From Phycisphaerales bacterium (GTDB lineage Bacteria; Planctomycetota; Phycisphaerae; UBA1845), in assembly GCA_013140575.1 (NCBI GenBank), contig JABFSN010000029.1, positions 1-34,682 of the forward strand: 34,682 nt of DNA, read 5' to 3'. This document shows positions 1-9,155 of this stretch, one piece after another; within the stretch, counting starts at the first letter, position 1; every line of letters begins with the position of its first letter. The notes beneath the pieces were generated by a model that saw only the letters and a program-made list of their open reading frames with translations, made no database searches and had not been told where the DNA came from. A program made the position numbers and the translations under genes.

Positions 1-4
1 TTCG

Positions 5-122
5 GGGTGGCACGGGCAAGCGTACTCGCTTGCCCGTGATCTCCGACTTTCGGCCTCGACTGCGATTTCAACGCGCTGGCGGGTTTCACACGGACAACGG
101 AGTACCGTTGTCCGTGCCACCC
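5..122. repeat. Composite inverted-repeat element with two TACT-loop hairpins
   Basis: The outer ends are an 11-bp inverted repeat, GGGTGGCACGG at 5-15 and its complement at 112-122. Inside lie two perfect 12-bp hairpins. One is at 11-38 with loop TACT; the other is at 89-116 with loop AGTA, which is TACT on the other strand. The stems differ in sequence (GGGCAAGCG core versus GGACAACGG core) but each is fully self-complementary. A third relative sits at 31696-31723. This is seen directly; a mobile or structural role is inferred. No gene is visible between this element and the stop codon at 260. Confidence 0.7.
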
Positions 123-259
123 GACCCGGATCATTAGCTGCGACGGAACACTAGGGGCAAACCATCGCCGTTGCCGCTCACGCCCGTGGCGGGCTTTGAA
201 TACGGCCGGGGCGATGTTTCGATCGCGCCACGTGATCGCCGAATCCCCGCGCTGGAAGG

Positions 260-1840
260 CTACGGTCGGGAGGGCAGGTTTTTGGACAGCCACGCCTGCG
301 TGGACGGCGGCGTGCCCACCAATCCCTGGCGGAAGCGAATCAGATCGACCGGTTGGATCAGACCGTTGCGGTCGACGTCGGCGAAATCGGTGGCCAACCC
401 CAATCCATGGACCGTTCCGCCGGGTTCGGCGGCCAGGATTTGCCGGAAACGGATCATGTCTTCGGGGGCGGTCAAGCCGCTCTGCGTCGTGTCCATGGGC
501 AGGAAGCCGATGTCCACGCGGTCCTTTTCATCTGAAAATCCGAGATTTCCCTCGTTGGGAATATCATTGCCGGCCAAATCTTCGACGGCCGCGCGGATCG
601 TCGTCCACTGCCGCACCGGAATCGGTCCGGACAGGTTCACGACCACGGTCGGGTTGGCCGACGTGTTGATGCTCATCACCGTCGGCGCGGCTCCGCCCGT
701 CGTCGTCACGCTGAACGCCGCCGCGCTCAACGCCTGCCCACCGATGTTGCGGACCGCTTCGCTAAACACGACGGTCGCCTGGCTGATTCCCATGTTTTGC
801 GTCACACCGTTGGTGCTTTCGCCCCGCGGATCGATGTAGCCGGAATGCGGACGCGTCTGGCCGGGCAGTCCCTCGATGTGCACGATCTCCGGCGGGCTTC
901 CGGCCGCCCCGTAAACGGCGTGGGCGGTGCGATCCACTCCCGTGTTCATGGTCACTTCAATGGTCTGGCTGTTGGAATTAAACACCCCGTCCACATCCCA
1001 GCGGACGAACGGTTGACCGTCGCCCGAAAAGGAGAATGCGGTTAACACGCGAGCCTGCCCCTCGAGCAACGTCAGATCGAACGGCGTGGCCATGAAACTA
1101 TCCCCGGTATTGACCAGCGAACCGGTGGGATCGGACGTCACCGTCAGCGTGCGAATCTGATCGCCATCGATGCACCGCACCACCGCACGGATCAGCCAGT
1201 CGCCGCTGACGCCGACGCCGCCGCCGAGGTTGCACGCATCGTGCCAACCCGGCGAGATGCCGCCCGGCGCGGGCAACGCGAAAATCATGTTCTTGCCCGG
1301 CGTACAGCCGTTGCCGCCGTTCTGGACGCGCCGGTCGGAAAAAACCGTCCCCGCGAAGAAATCGTTGACATTGTTGTCGGCGAACTCCAGCGCGATGCTG
1401 AACTTGCCGGACTCGATGATCACGTCGTTGGGCAGAAACTGCTCCAGCACGAACGCGTTCAGGAAGCCCTCGGTCAACTGCGGACCTTCAAGCACGGCGA
1501 TCTGCGGACCGGGGTCGGGGAATGTGTTGCCCTTGAATATGCGGATGCTGTCGGCCACCGTCGGCTGACCGTTGTTGGTGAACGACCCCCAGAAAATATG
1601 CACTTCCAGGATTTGCAGCGGATACCAATGCGCCGGCGCCTGCAACTGCACCGCGGCCATCTCCCCCTCGACGAAACACGCGCACTGATTCAGCGCGCAA
1701 CCCACCTCGCAGCGGTCGTCGTTGGTCAGCGTCGCCCCGTCGCAGCTTTGACCCCGGACCGCCGCCGGTGCGACCAGCCCCGCCGACATCGTCGCGATGA
1801 AAAGCGACCAGGCCCGTACACCGCAACCCGCCCTGTTCAT
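260..1840 (-). CDS. Secreted protein with C-terminal dockerin-like repeats
   Basis: About 526 residues. The frame is open to an ATG at 1924, but the ATG at 1840 is preferred. A GGGAG lies about 7 bases upstream, and the protein then begins with a short basic stretch and a hydrophobic segment ending near Ala-Val-Arg-Gly-Gln, a typical Sec signal peptide. A cysteine-rich stretch follows (CDGAT, CEVGCALNQCAC), then a long beta-rich region without a recognised catalytic motif. The last ~70 residues hold two similar segments, APEDMIRFRQ and QPVDLIRFRQ, the second preceded by DFADVDRNG. These match the dockerin-like EF-hand repeats at the ends of many planctomycete secreted proteins. The role is probably extracellular or cell-surface; substrate and enzymatic activity are unknown. 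It stands alone, divergent from the amidohydrolase gene. Confidence 0.8.
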   Translation of the reverse strand: MNRAGCGVRAWSLFIATMSAGLVAPAAVRGQSCDGATLTNDDRCEVGCALNQCACFVEGEMAAVQLQAPAHWYPLQILEVHIFWGSFTNNGQPTVADSIRIFKGNTFPDPGPQIAVLEGPQLTEGFLNAFVLEQFLPNDVIIESGKFSIALEFADNNVNDFFAGTVFSDRRVQNGGNGCTPGKNMIFALPAPGGISPGWHDACNLGGGVGVSGDWLIRAVVRCIDGDQIRTLTVTSDPTGSLVNTGDSFMATPFDLTLLEGQARVLTAFSFSGDGQPFVRWDVDGVFNSNSQTIEVTMNTGVDRTAHAVYGAAGSPPEIVHIEGLPGQTRPHSGYIDPRGESTNGVTQNMGISQATVVFSEAVRNIGGQALSAAAFSVTTTGGAAPTVMSINTSANPTVVVNLSGPIPVRQWTTIRAAVEDLAGNDIPNEGNLGFSDEKDRVDIGFLPMDTTQSGLTAPEDMIRFRQILAAEPGGTVHGLGLATDFADVDRNGLIQPVDLIRFRQGLVGTPPSTQAWLSKNLPSRP

Positions 1841-1929
1841 GCGCATTCTCCCGGATCCCCCGAAACGGCCAATTGCCGGCACGACGCCGCACGCGGCAGG
1901 ACAGCCGTCGCGTGCCGCGACCATGCTTC

Positions 1930-1958
1930 ATTGTTACGTCCACAAAACTTCGATTCAA
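1930..1958 (-). promoter_or_regulatory. Candidate sigma70-type promoter for the dockerin-tailed protein
   Basis: On the minus strand TTGAAT (1958-1953) and AACAAT (1935-1930) are separated by 17 bases; each matches four of six consensus positions. Transcription would begin roughly 80 bases before the ATG at 1840. In a GC-rich genome this AT-richer patch stands out, but the match is weak. The rest of the divergent gap 1841-2231 shows nothing else recognisable. Confidence 0.25.
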
Positions 1959-2231
1959 CGGAAAACCGCGCCCGGCGGACAATCATGCCCCGTCACGTTT
2001 TTGGTGGAAACATCCAATTCCGGGGTTTGATTGCTCCAGATCGCACCTTTGTCGGTGTCGGTGGACGGCGATGGGCAATCCGTCATCGGCCTCAATTGAT
2101 GAAACGACGTGTGGCCGGGCCCTTATCTGCGAACGGCGCGAAACTATCGGACGCAGAACGATGCCGCGAACGCGCCACTCCCCTTGCGCACCATCGCGGG
2201 AAGTTTCCCCCCCCATTAAACTCTCCGATCC

Positions 2232-3491
2232 ATGATCCTCCGCGCCCAATATGTCGTCCCCGTCGACCAACCGCCCATCCGCCACGGCGCCGTTCGCATT
2301 CACCGCGACCGCATCACCGCCGTCGATCATGCCGACGCCGTCCAACCGCCTGCCGGCGACCCGGTCATCGATTTCGGTCTCGCGGCCATCATCCCCGGAC
2401 TGGTAAACGCCCACACCCACCTCGAACTGTCCGCCCTCGCCGGCCGCGTTCCGCCCGGACCCGATTTCGTACGCTGGATCAACACGCTGATCGACGTCCG
2501 TCGCCGGAATTGCTCCGACGCGAACGCCATCGCCGACGCCGTCCGCGGCGGCGTTCGAGCGAGCCTGGCCGCCGGGGTCACCACCATCGGCGACATCACT
2601 GCCCGACCCGACGTCGTTCGACCGGTGCTCAAACACGGCCCCATTCGCGTGGTGTCATTCGGCGAAGTGATCGCCGTCGGCGCCGGCCGCGGCATTCTCC
2701 AGGACCGCCTCCATGCCGCGATGGACGGGCAACACGCCTCCGAACATCTGACCATCGCGGTCTCGCCCCACGCCCCCTATTCCGTCGAACCGGACGGCAT
2801 CCGCGCCTGCGCCGACGCCGCGGCCGAGAACGACCTTCGCTTGTGCATGCACCTGGCCGAAACGCGCGATGAAGTTCAATTCGTGGAGACGGGCGGCGGA
2901 CCGTTTCGTGCCTTCCTGACCGACCTGGGCTTGTGGGACGACACCGTTCCCTGCCCGCGCGTGCATCCGGTGGTGCTGGCCGACGCGTGCGCTGCGCTGA
3001 CGCCGCGCACGCTCCTTGCCCACGTCAATTACGTCGACGACGCGCACATCGAATTGCTGGCCGCCCGCGGCGCGAGCGTCGCCTACTGCCCGCGAACGCA
3101 CGCCGCATTCGGGCACGATCCCCATCGGTTCGTGGATATGCTCCTCGCCGGCGTCAACGTGTGCATTGGTACGGACAGTTTGGCCTCGGCGCCGTCGCTA
3201 TCCCCATTGGACGAACTGCGCTTCCTTTGCGCCGGACATGGCGATGGCCACTCCCCACACCCCCGCCCTGCCGCGGACGTCTTGTTTGCGATGGCCACCG
3301 TTCGAGGCGCCCGGGCGCTGGGGCTGGCCGACGAAACCGGCAGCCTCGCAGTCGGCAAATCCGCCGATTTCACGATCATCCCCCTGACCGCCGACGGTCC
3401 CCGCCACCCGCTCGACAACATCCTCGCGTCCAACGTGGGTCCCATCGAAACCTACGTCCGAGGGAAGCGCGTCCACGGTCCGCGATTATGA
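2232..3491 (+). CDS. Amidohydrolase, chlorohydrolase/deaminase type
   Basis: 419 residues, a usual length for the TrzN/AtzA/SsnA/MtaD branch of metal-dependent amidohydrolases that deaminate or dechlorinate N-heterocycles and nucleosides. The N-terminus forms the small beta domain, followed by the metal-binding NAHTHLEL (HxH, ~residue 60). Later come SPHAPYS (His), CMHLAETRDE (metal His plus catalytic Glu region), LAHVNYV, and GTDSLASAP with the metal Asp. The C-terminal beta segment (KSADFTIIPL) closes the protein. The active site looks complete. Possible substrates include S-adenosylhomocysteine, methylthioadenosine, guanine or aminofutalosine; the sequence alone does not decide, and no menaquinone genes are nearby. 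The ATG at 2232 fits the family N-terminus; the Shine-Dalgarno is weak. The stop overlaps an ATG of the next frame (ATGA at 3488-3491). Confidence 0.85.
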   Translation: MILRAQYVVPVDQPPIRHGAVRIHRDRITAVDHADAVQPPAGDPVIDFGLAAIIPGLVNAHTHLELSALAGRVPPGPDFVRWINTLIDVRRRNCSDANAIADAVRGGVRASLAAGVTTIGDITARPDVVRPVLKHGPIRVVSFGEVIAVGAGRGILQDRLHAAMDGQHASEHLTIAVSPHAPYSVEPDGIRACADAAAENDLRLCMHLAETRDEVQFVETGGGPFRAFLTDLGLWDDTVPCPRVHPVVLADACAALTPRTLLAHVNYVDDAHIELLAARGASVAYCPRTHAAFGHDPHRFVDMLLAGVNVCIGTDSLASAPSLSPLDELRFLCAGHGDGHSPHPRPAADVLFAMATVRGARALGLADETGSLAVGKSADFTIIPLTADGPRHPLDNILASNVGPIETYVRGKRVHGPRL

Positions 3492-3565
3492 AGCACATGC
3501 CACGAGCACATCCCGCGCCGCGCGATCGCCCCGTTGGCCGCCAGTACCCGCGGCCTGTACACTTC

Positions 3566-4621
3566 ATGACCATGCACCTGTACGATCCCCAAGCGGCCGA
3601 TCCGAACCTGTTTTCCGATCGCACCGTGGCCGTCCTCGGTTACGGCAATCAAGGCCACGCCCACGCGCTGAACCTGCGCGATTCCGGCGTTTGCGTGGTC
3701 ATCGGCCAGCGTCCCGCCGGCCGGGGCTACGATCGGGCGGTTCAGGAAGGGTTTGATCCCATGACCGTGCCGCACGCCGTCGAGCGTGCGGACCTGGTCA
3801 TCCTGACGCTGCCCGACGAATCCGCGGCCGACGTATTCGACCGCGAGATCGCACCGGTGATGCGCGCCGGCGGCGCCCTGGGATTCGTTCACGGCTTCAA
3901 CATCCGCTACGGCTACATCAAGCCGCCCGACGGCGTGGACTGCATCATGGTCGCACCCAAGGGACCGGGCACGCTGCTGCGCTCGCTGTACGTCGACGGT
4001 CGCGGCCTGCCCGCGTTGGTCGCCGTCGAGCGCGACGCGACGGGTCGGGCGTTAGCCACCGCGCTGGCGTGGGCCGGGGGCATCGGCGCCGCCCGCGCCG
4101 CCATGGTCGGCACCACGTTCGCGGCCGAAACCGAGGCCGACCTGTTCGGCGAACAGGTGGTGCTGTGCGGCGGCGTGACCGCGTTGATGCAGGCCGCGTT
4201 CGACACCCTGGTCGACGCCGGCTACGACGCGGAACTTGCCTATCTGGAGTGTGTCCACGAATTGAAACAGGTTGTCGATCTGGTTTACGAACGCGGTTTG
4301 CAGGGCATGTGGGAACGGATTTCCAACACCGCCGAATTCGGCGGCCGGACGCGGGGCGCGCGGATCATCACCGATGCCGCGAGACAATCCATGCGCCGCA
4401 TCCTCGACGACGTTCGATCGGGCGCGTTCGCCCGCGAATGGATCACCGAGGCCCGCAACGGCGCCCCTGCATTGACCCGCGACCGGTCGCACGACGCCGC
4501 CCGCCCCATCGAACGCGCCGGGCAATCCGTCCGCCGGCTGATGCCCTGGCTGCCCGGAATGAATGTGGCAGAACCGAACGGCACTGCCGCTGGTTGCCAG
4601 GGCATGCGGCGCGGAGATTGA
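3566..4621 (+). CDS. ilvC: Ketol-acid reductoisomerase (class I, divergent)
   Basis: About 351 residues from ATG 3566. The enzyme converts acetolactate or acetohydroxybutyrate with NADPH and Mg to the dihydroxy acid in valine/isoleucine synthesis. The Rossmann motif GYGNQGHAHA is at residues 25-34. All expected active-site residues are present: His109 (HGF), Lys132 (PKGPG), Asp192 and Glu196 (ETEADLFGEQ), Glu228 and Glu232 (ECVHELK) and Ser253 (SNTAE). Unusual points are GQRPAG in the NADPH-specificity loop where GLR is normal, and PKGPGT where PKGPGH is normal. The tail is about 20 residues longer than usual. The start is uncertain. ATG 3488 overlaps the amidohydrolase stop as ATGA and would add 26 unconserved residues; ATG 3566 or 3572 matches the family N-terminus (LYDPQAAD). 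No ilvB/N is present in the window, so it may be a paralogue. Confidence 0.85.
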   Translation: MTMHLYDPQAADPNLFSDRTVAVLGYGNQGHAHALNLRDSGVCVVIGQRPAGRGYDRAVQEGFDPMTVPHAVERADLVILTLPDESAADVFDREIAPVMRAGGALGFVHGFNIRYGYIKPPDGVDCIMVAPKGPGTLLRSLYVDGRGLPALVAVERDATGRALATALAWAGGIGAARAAMVGTTFAAETEADLFGEQVVLCGGVTALMQAAFDTLVDAGYDAELAYLECVHELKQVVDLVYERGLQGMWERISNTAEFGGRTRGARIITDAARQSMRRILDDVRSGAFAREWITEARNGAPALTRDRSHDAARPIERAGQSVRRLMPWLPGMNVAEPNGTAAGCQGMRRGD

Positions 4622-4849
4622 GCTACGAATCGTTCGAATGCGGACGGTGTTGACCGCTTCGGTCGAAGCTGGACGCGTCGCCGCGAGCGTCACCATGCGA
4701 TTTCGGTTGCCGCAGGCGCACTCCGCGGCCGGGATTCCGGGTCGGAGACCCTCCCGGGTATTGCCTGGCAAGCGCGCTGATCGGGAACGGTCTCCAAATC
4801 CTTCTACGGACACTCCCGCCACCTGCCGGAACGATGGGCAGGATGGATT
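4622..4849. other. Intergenic gap between convergent genes
   Basis: 228 bases between the reductoisomerase stop and the stop of the thioredoxin-like gene on the opposite strand. No convincing gene, terminator with a U tract, or hairpin of the window's repeat families was seen. Confidence 0.5.
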
Positions 4850-6172
4850 CTATCGCGAATCGCCCGCACTCGGCGCATCCGACGTCGGCGTGCCTTCGGC
4901 CATCAGGGCTTCCAGCGTTTCGGCCAGCTGTCCGCCGCGGACGTTGGCCCGTACCACACCGTGGCGGTCCACCACCAGCACGGTTGGATAACTGTTCACG
5001 TGCATGGTCTCGGCCCACTGCGGGCTGCGCAGTTGCACGCCGCCCAGGCCGTTGCGCTCGACCATGGTCTTCCACAACCGATCCACATCGTCGGTGTCCG
5101 CGCTGACGCCCAGCCACTCCACCCCGTCATCCTTGTATTTCTCCCAGGTCGCCTGCAACACAGGCATTTCGTCCTTGCACGGCTCGCACCAGGTCGTCCA
5201 GAAATCCACCATGACCAACTTGTCCTTGAATTGATCGAGGCTCACCTCGCGGCCTTGCACGTCGACCCCCCGCAGGTCCGCCAGCGGCTTGCCGATGGGT
5301 GACTGCTTCACGGTGACCAATTCGTGGTAATCGGCCAGCGCGACGCGCTTGGTCGTCTGCTTGCCCTCGTGTTCATAGGTGACATCGATTTCGTTTCCGG
5401 GCTTTTCATTCACCAGCGCGCCGGCGATGTCGCCCACGTTTGCGATTTCCTTGCCGTTCACCCTGATCAGTTTGTCACCGATCGCGATGCCGGCCAGCAC
5501 GGCGGGCGAGCCATCGATCACCGAGACCAGCGTGTTGCCTTCGGTGCGCACGCCGAGGAAAGGCCTGTCCTTCAATGGATTGAAGCCCCCCTCGGGCAGA
5601 GCCGATGTGGCGACGCGGCTTTCAATCCTGCGGGTGAGCCCCCAAGGATCCTGGTCTCCGCCCAGCTTGAGCGGAATGGCGCGAACGGCGCTGCCGCCGG
5701 AGAGGTCGATGGAGGAACGGTTGTCGCAGCCCGTGAGCGTCACACCCCATGGGTGGAAATAGATGCCTTCCTTCGCGCCGAAGCCGACGGCCATCTCGTT
5801 GCCCACGGTCATGGACGCCAACCCGCCGTACGCCTGTGCCCCTTTCGCCCGGGCGAGCCAGAAAAGCTGCATGTTGCGATGGGCCTTGACGAACGGCTTG
5901 CCCTCGATCTTGAGCCAGGCGCGGAGATCATCGGGCGAAACTTCAGTCACGGTTGTGCCCAGCTCCCGGTATTTCTCGACGGTGAGCCGTTCGCATTTCG
6001 CGAGGTCGTCATACCCTTCATCTTCCTTGTCGGCGAGGACGAAGAGCAGGTGTGACGTTGGTTTGGCATCCTCCGCCCGCGCGGAAGAGACGCAAGGCGC
6101 GAGGCTAATGAAACCCATCGCGGTCAACGCGCGGGCAGATCCCACTCGACCCGCCAGTCGGTTCCCGATCAT
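4850..6172 (-). CDS. Exported PDZ-thioredoxin (TlpA-like) fusion protein
   Basis: 440 residues. GAGGG sits 7 bases before ATG 6172. The N-terminus is a signal peptide ending near SSARAEDA. Residues ~40-195 form a domain I do not recognise. Residues ~205-280 are a PDZ-like domain (PFLGV, GSPAVLAGIAIGDKLIRVNG). Residues ~290-425 are a TlpA/ResA-type thioredoxin domain with the redox motif WCEPC (Cys329, Cys332) and the cis-proline region SYPTVLVV. The protein probably acts outside the cytoplasmic membrane as a thiol-disulfide reductase, with PDZ binding of a partner or peptide end. TlpA-like proteins serve cytochrome c maturation or general disulfide reduction, but no cytochrome genes are nearby. 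The order unknown domain-PDZ-redoxin is typical of modular planctomycete exported proteins. The gap to the next gene upstream (6173-6416) shows only a T run near 6353-6360. Confidence 0.85.
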   Translation of the reverse strand: MIGNRLAGRVGSARALTAMGFISLAPCVSSARAEDAKPTSHLLFVLADKEDEGYDDLAKCERLTVEKYRELGTTVTEVSPDDLRAWLKIEGKPFVKAHRNMQLFWLARAKGAQAYGGLASMTVGNEMAVGFGAKEGIYFHPWGVTLTGCDNRSSIDLSGGSAVRAIPLKLGGDQDPWGLTRRIESRVATSALPEGGFNPLKDRPFLGVRTEGNTLVSVIDGSPAVLAGIAIGDKLIRVNGKEIANVGDIAGALVNEKPGNEIDVTYEHEGKQTTKRVALADYHELVTVKQSPIGKPLADLRGVDVQGREVSLDQFKDKLVMVDFWTTWCEPCKDEMPVLQATWEKYKDDGVEWLGVSADTDDVDRLWKTMVERNGLGGVQLRSPQWAETMHVNSYPTVLVVDRHGVVRANVRGGQLAETLEALMAEGTPTSDAPSAGDSR

Positions 6173-6416
6173 GGCATGACCCTCGTCCGGCGCAAGAGAA
6201 AGGAAGAGGCCGTTCGGATCCGACCGGATGACCCGACCACCTGTCAGCCGACATTACTCGTTCGGCCCGCGCTCGCACTGCGTTCACCAGCCGAGCGGGG
6301 ATCGTACGGCGGACCAGCCCCGAATTCAAGCCAAATCCGTCGCTCACGCCGTTTTTTTTCGGACTTTCGGGGCGTTTACCGGAATCCGACCCATCTCCGC
6401 CTTCCCGGCTGGACAC

Positions 6417-8150
6417 TCATCCCAGCGACGTCTCCACCGTTGACAGCGTTTCGACTGTTTCCGTTTCTGACGCCGTTTCCGTTCCCGAAGCCCCTCCGGA
6501 CACATGACGCGTTCCCCGCTGCGGAGGTTCTTTCTGACACTGTCTCTCGGACAGCGCCGGCAGGCCGTCGCCGGGGTAGTTCGTCCGCCGCAGCCGAGGG
6601 TGTTGGAAGACGTGCAATCTCAGTGTGAGTGACGTCCACAGCGCGGCCGGGAAGGCGAACGCCGTCAGAACGGCCGTGCGCACCCACGGCACGGGCATCT
6701 CGCGAAGTCCACGGCGCAGCAAGCGCCATGCGCCGCGCCGCGCCGCGGGGCTGGGCCCCAGCACGGCGGCCACCGGCAATATGGGCAGACCCCGAACGAA
6801 GTCCCGGCCGAAGTCGGCCGCCTTGTTGCGTAACCGCGGATCGTCATGGTGCCGCCAGCGGTGATATCCGTTGAGGCAACACTCCAGGGAGCGCACGATC
6901 GAGGGGCCAAGGCGTTCGAAATCCTCCTTGAAACACAGGCGTTGCTGCTGCCGCAGCTCTTCGTCGGAGAGCGTTGGGTGCGTCACCATGGCGTCAAATC
7001 CGGTGCAACGCTTGAAATAGCGCGGGCGGTCCTGGGCGAGATCGGGTCGCAGGCGGCCTTCACTGATGACGCGATCGTAAAAGGGCGTTCCGGGAGTCGG
7101 CCCGTAGATGAGGAACTGGGCCAGCGTGGGTTGCTGATCGAGAAGATAATCCAACTCCTCACGGATGATCTCGGGCGTCTGGTAGTCGAAGCCGACAATC
7201 ATGGAAGCCAGGGTCACGATGCCGGCCGAACGCAAATCCGCGAACAGGGTCGCGATATCCACCCCCGACTGTTTGGCGTAGCCGGAGCGTCGGCCTTCGA
7301 CGCCGATCCACAGCCCGTCGATGCCCATGCGCACCAGCTCCTCGACCGTGTACTGCGAGAGGGCCCGCACGCTGGCGAAGCAGAAAATCGAAAGCGTTCT
7401 GCCGCTCTCGTGGACGGCCTCGGCGAACTCCCGGGCGCGGTGCTTGTTCAGGAGGAAGTCCTCGTCGAGAATGGTGATCTTCATTCCTTCCTTGATGTGC
7501 TGGTATTCCTCGATCGTGCGGAGAATGTCCTTGCCGCGCTCGAGCAGGCGAATGTGGCGGCGTCGAAAGAAGTGCGACGTGCAGCAGAAATCGCATCCGG
7601 CGGGGCAGCCCAGCCCTGCGAAGACCAACCCGGTCCGGGTCACGGGTACGGAGAACACGCGCAGTTTCGAAACGACGACGGGATGGCGAAAAGGACCGTT
7701 CCTGGGGGTCTCTCCGAGCAGCTCCTTCATGAAGCCGACGCCTTCTTCGCGGCAGATGTAGTCACCGTAGGGTTGCAGAAGCTCGTCCTCGATGACCGTG
7801 CCGTAACCGCCGAGAATGATCTTGCTGCCGGGGCTGTGCTCGCGGATCAGGGCGACGATCTCGATCATGCGGTGGTACGTGCTGAGCACGAACGAGAGCC
7901 CGACGAACTCGTAGCCCTGCTTCAGCTCCCGAATCAACTGCCTTCGGGATGGGTAGTTCAACACGGTCGACGGCGTGTCGAGGTTTGCGGCGATGAACTC
8001 CAGGCCGTACTGAAGGTGCACGGCTCGCGGACTGAACAGTCCCTGGGCGGTGGTGACCTGACCGTGGAGCAGTTCGTAGCCGACCGAGGGCGAATCTCCG
8101 TAGCGCGGACCGATCGGCTTGCAGATGCTGGTAAGAAGCAGCTTGTTCAT
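6417..8150 (-). CDS. Cobalamin-binding radical SAM protein
   Basis: About 577 residues from ATG 8150, which has GAGGAG just upstream; the frame is open to 8198. Residues ~45-145 look like the B12-binding Rossmann domain common in class B radical SAM methylases (VGLSFVLSTYH, IILGGYG). The radical SAM core follows, with the cluster motif C-x3-C-x2-C at Cys182, Cys186 and Cys189 (GCPAGCDFCC), then DEDFLLN and GIDGLWIGVEG. Such proteins methylate or rearrange unactivated carbons or tailor lipids and pigments; substrate specificity cannot be read here. The C-terminal ~40 residues are a Glu/Thr-rich low-complexity tail (TETASETETVE), odd for a cytosolic enzyme. The gene is upstream of the TlpA-like gene on the same strand but 244 bases away, so co-transcription is doubtful. 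Confidence 0.85.
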   Translation of the reverse strand: MNKLLLTSICKPIGPRYGDSPSVGYELLHGQVTTAQGLFSPRAVHLQYGLEFIAANLDTPSTVLNYPSRRQLIRELKQGYEFVGLSFVLSTYHRMIEIVALIREHSPGSKIILGGYGTVIEDELLQPYGDYICREEGVGFMKELLGETPRNGPFRHPVVVSKLRVFSVPVTRTGLVFAGLGCPAGCDFCCTSHFFRRRHIRLLERGKDILRTIEEYQHIKEGMKITILDEDFLLNKHRAREFAEAVHESGRTLSIFCFASVRALSQYTVEELVRMGIDGLWIGVEGRRSGYAKQSGVDIATLFADLRSAGIVTLASMIVGFDYQTPEIIREELDYLLDQQPTLAQFLIYGPTPGTPFYDRVISEGRLRPDLAQDRPRYFKRCTGFDAMVTHPTLSDEELRQQQRLCFKEDFERLGPSIVRSLECCLNGYHRWRHHDDPRLRNKAADFGRDFVRGLPILPVAAVLGPSPAARRGAWRLLRRGLREMPVPWVRTAVLTAFAFPAALWTSLTLRLHVFQHPRLRRTNYPGDGLPALSERQCQKEPPQRGTRHVSGGASGTETASETETVETLSTVETSLG

Positions 8151-8221
8151 GGGCTCCTCGAATGTGACCTTTCCCAGGCGGTGCGACGACCGGGTCACGA
8201 CGGGGCGCGACCGATGGGATT

Positions 8222-8956
8222 CTATCCACCGTCATCGGCACTCGGCGGTGTCTTCGCCGAATCGAGCGAATCGACGTCGACCGCCCGCAGCTTCGGAACG
8301 ACCGACACGCCGTCCACCGCCAGGTCGCGGAGGTCCATCTGCCGCCAGTCGGCGGCGAAGAAGGTGACGGCCACGTCGGCCGATCCGTTGACGAAATCGC
8401 CGGTGTAGTGCAGTTCCCACGAACCGTCGAGTTGGGGTTGTAGCGGCGTTTGCGACGGTTTCCAGGCGGTCATCGATCCGTTTTTGGTGATCACGCCGGT
8501 CAACCATTCGGTGAACACATCGCGCGGGGCGAACGACTCGAAGCGCGGGAATTGCTTGTAAAACGCATCCGCCTTTTCCATGACCGTTGTCCGGCTCGCG
8601 CGAAGCACCGCGCCGACATGGAGGGCTTCCCGTTGCATGTCAAATAGCACAACCCCGTACAGGGCCAACATCCCCACCAATGCGCTGACCACGACACCGA
8701 CGGGGATGGCCGCGATGGCCAGACCCATTCCCTTTCGCCGCCCGCCGCGGGTGCGGAAAATGCCCACGATGCCGAGCAGAACGCCAAGCGGGGCCAATGC
8801 CAGCAGGAATGACAGTACGAATCCGGTGATGGCGACAATGGACCATCGGGGGGCGGACGGCGGGGCGAACGACGGATCGCCCCCCGGCCACAACCCGCCG
8901 CGGGGGTCGAGTTCGTACTGTCGCGGGTCGAACCGATCGACGTTGGATTCACTCAT
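8222..8956 (-). CDS. DUF4190-type membrane protein
   Basis: 244 residues. The first ~35 are Pro/Gly/Ser-rich and cytoplasmic in style. Residues ~38-110 carry two strong hydrophobic segments (SIVAITGFVLSFLLALAPLG and LAIAAIPVGVVVSALVGML) joined by a short loop, GIFRTRGGRRKG. That is the DUF4190 pattern: two helices with a Gly/Arg-rich loop. The remaining ~130 residues form a soluble domain without a recognised motif, predicted outside or on the far side of the membrane. No function is known for the domain. The start ATG 8956 has no clear Shine-Dalgarno; nothing better lies downstream. It is 71 bases upstream of the radical SAM gene start and on the same strand, so it could lead a short operon. 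Confidence 0.7.
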   Translation of the reverse strand: MSESNVDRFDPRQYELDPRGGLWPGGDPSFAPPSAPRWSIVAITGFVLSFLLALAPLGVLLGIVGIFRTRGGRRKGMGLAIAAIPVGVVVSALVGMLALYGVVLFDMQREALHVGAVLRASRTTVMEKADAFYKQFPRFESFAPRDVFTEWLTGVITKNGSMTAWKPSQTPLQPQLDGSWELHYTGDFVNGSADVAVTFFAADWRQMDLRDLAVDGVSVVPKLRAVDVDSLDSAKTPPSADDGG

Positions 8957-9155
8957 GCGGGCCGATTACACCGCGAAAAGGCGCCGGTGACAACCCGCAT
9001 CAGAATGGTTGATACCGGCCGTCCGGGCGCGTACAAACGATGATCCGGCGGTGTGCGACGTGTTCCGCCGCACGACGCAGAAACGGGGCCAATGGGCGAC
9101 TATCCCGAGACGGAATTCCCGGGCCCGGTCCACGCGAAACATAGTCGACGCGCAT

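Noticed and set aside
1241-2872. Long plus-strand open frame across the dockerin gene and amidohydrolase
   Set aside because: Arg/His/Pro-rich translation without family features, antisense to one real gene and out of frame with another; a product of high GC.
6846-8408. 520-codon plus-strand open frame opposite the radical SAM gene
   Set aside because: Antisense to a gene with clear B12 and radical SAM motifs; the translation has no recognisable motif.
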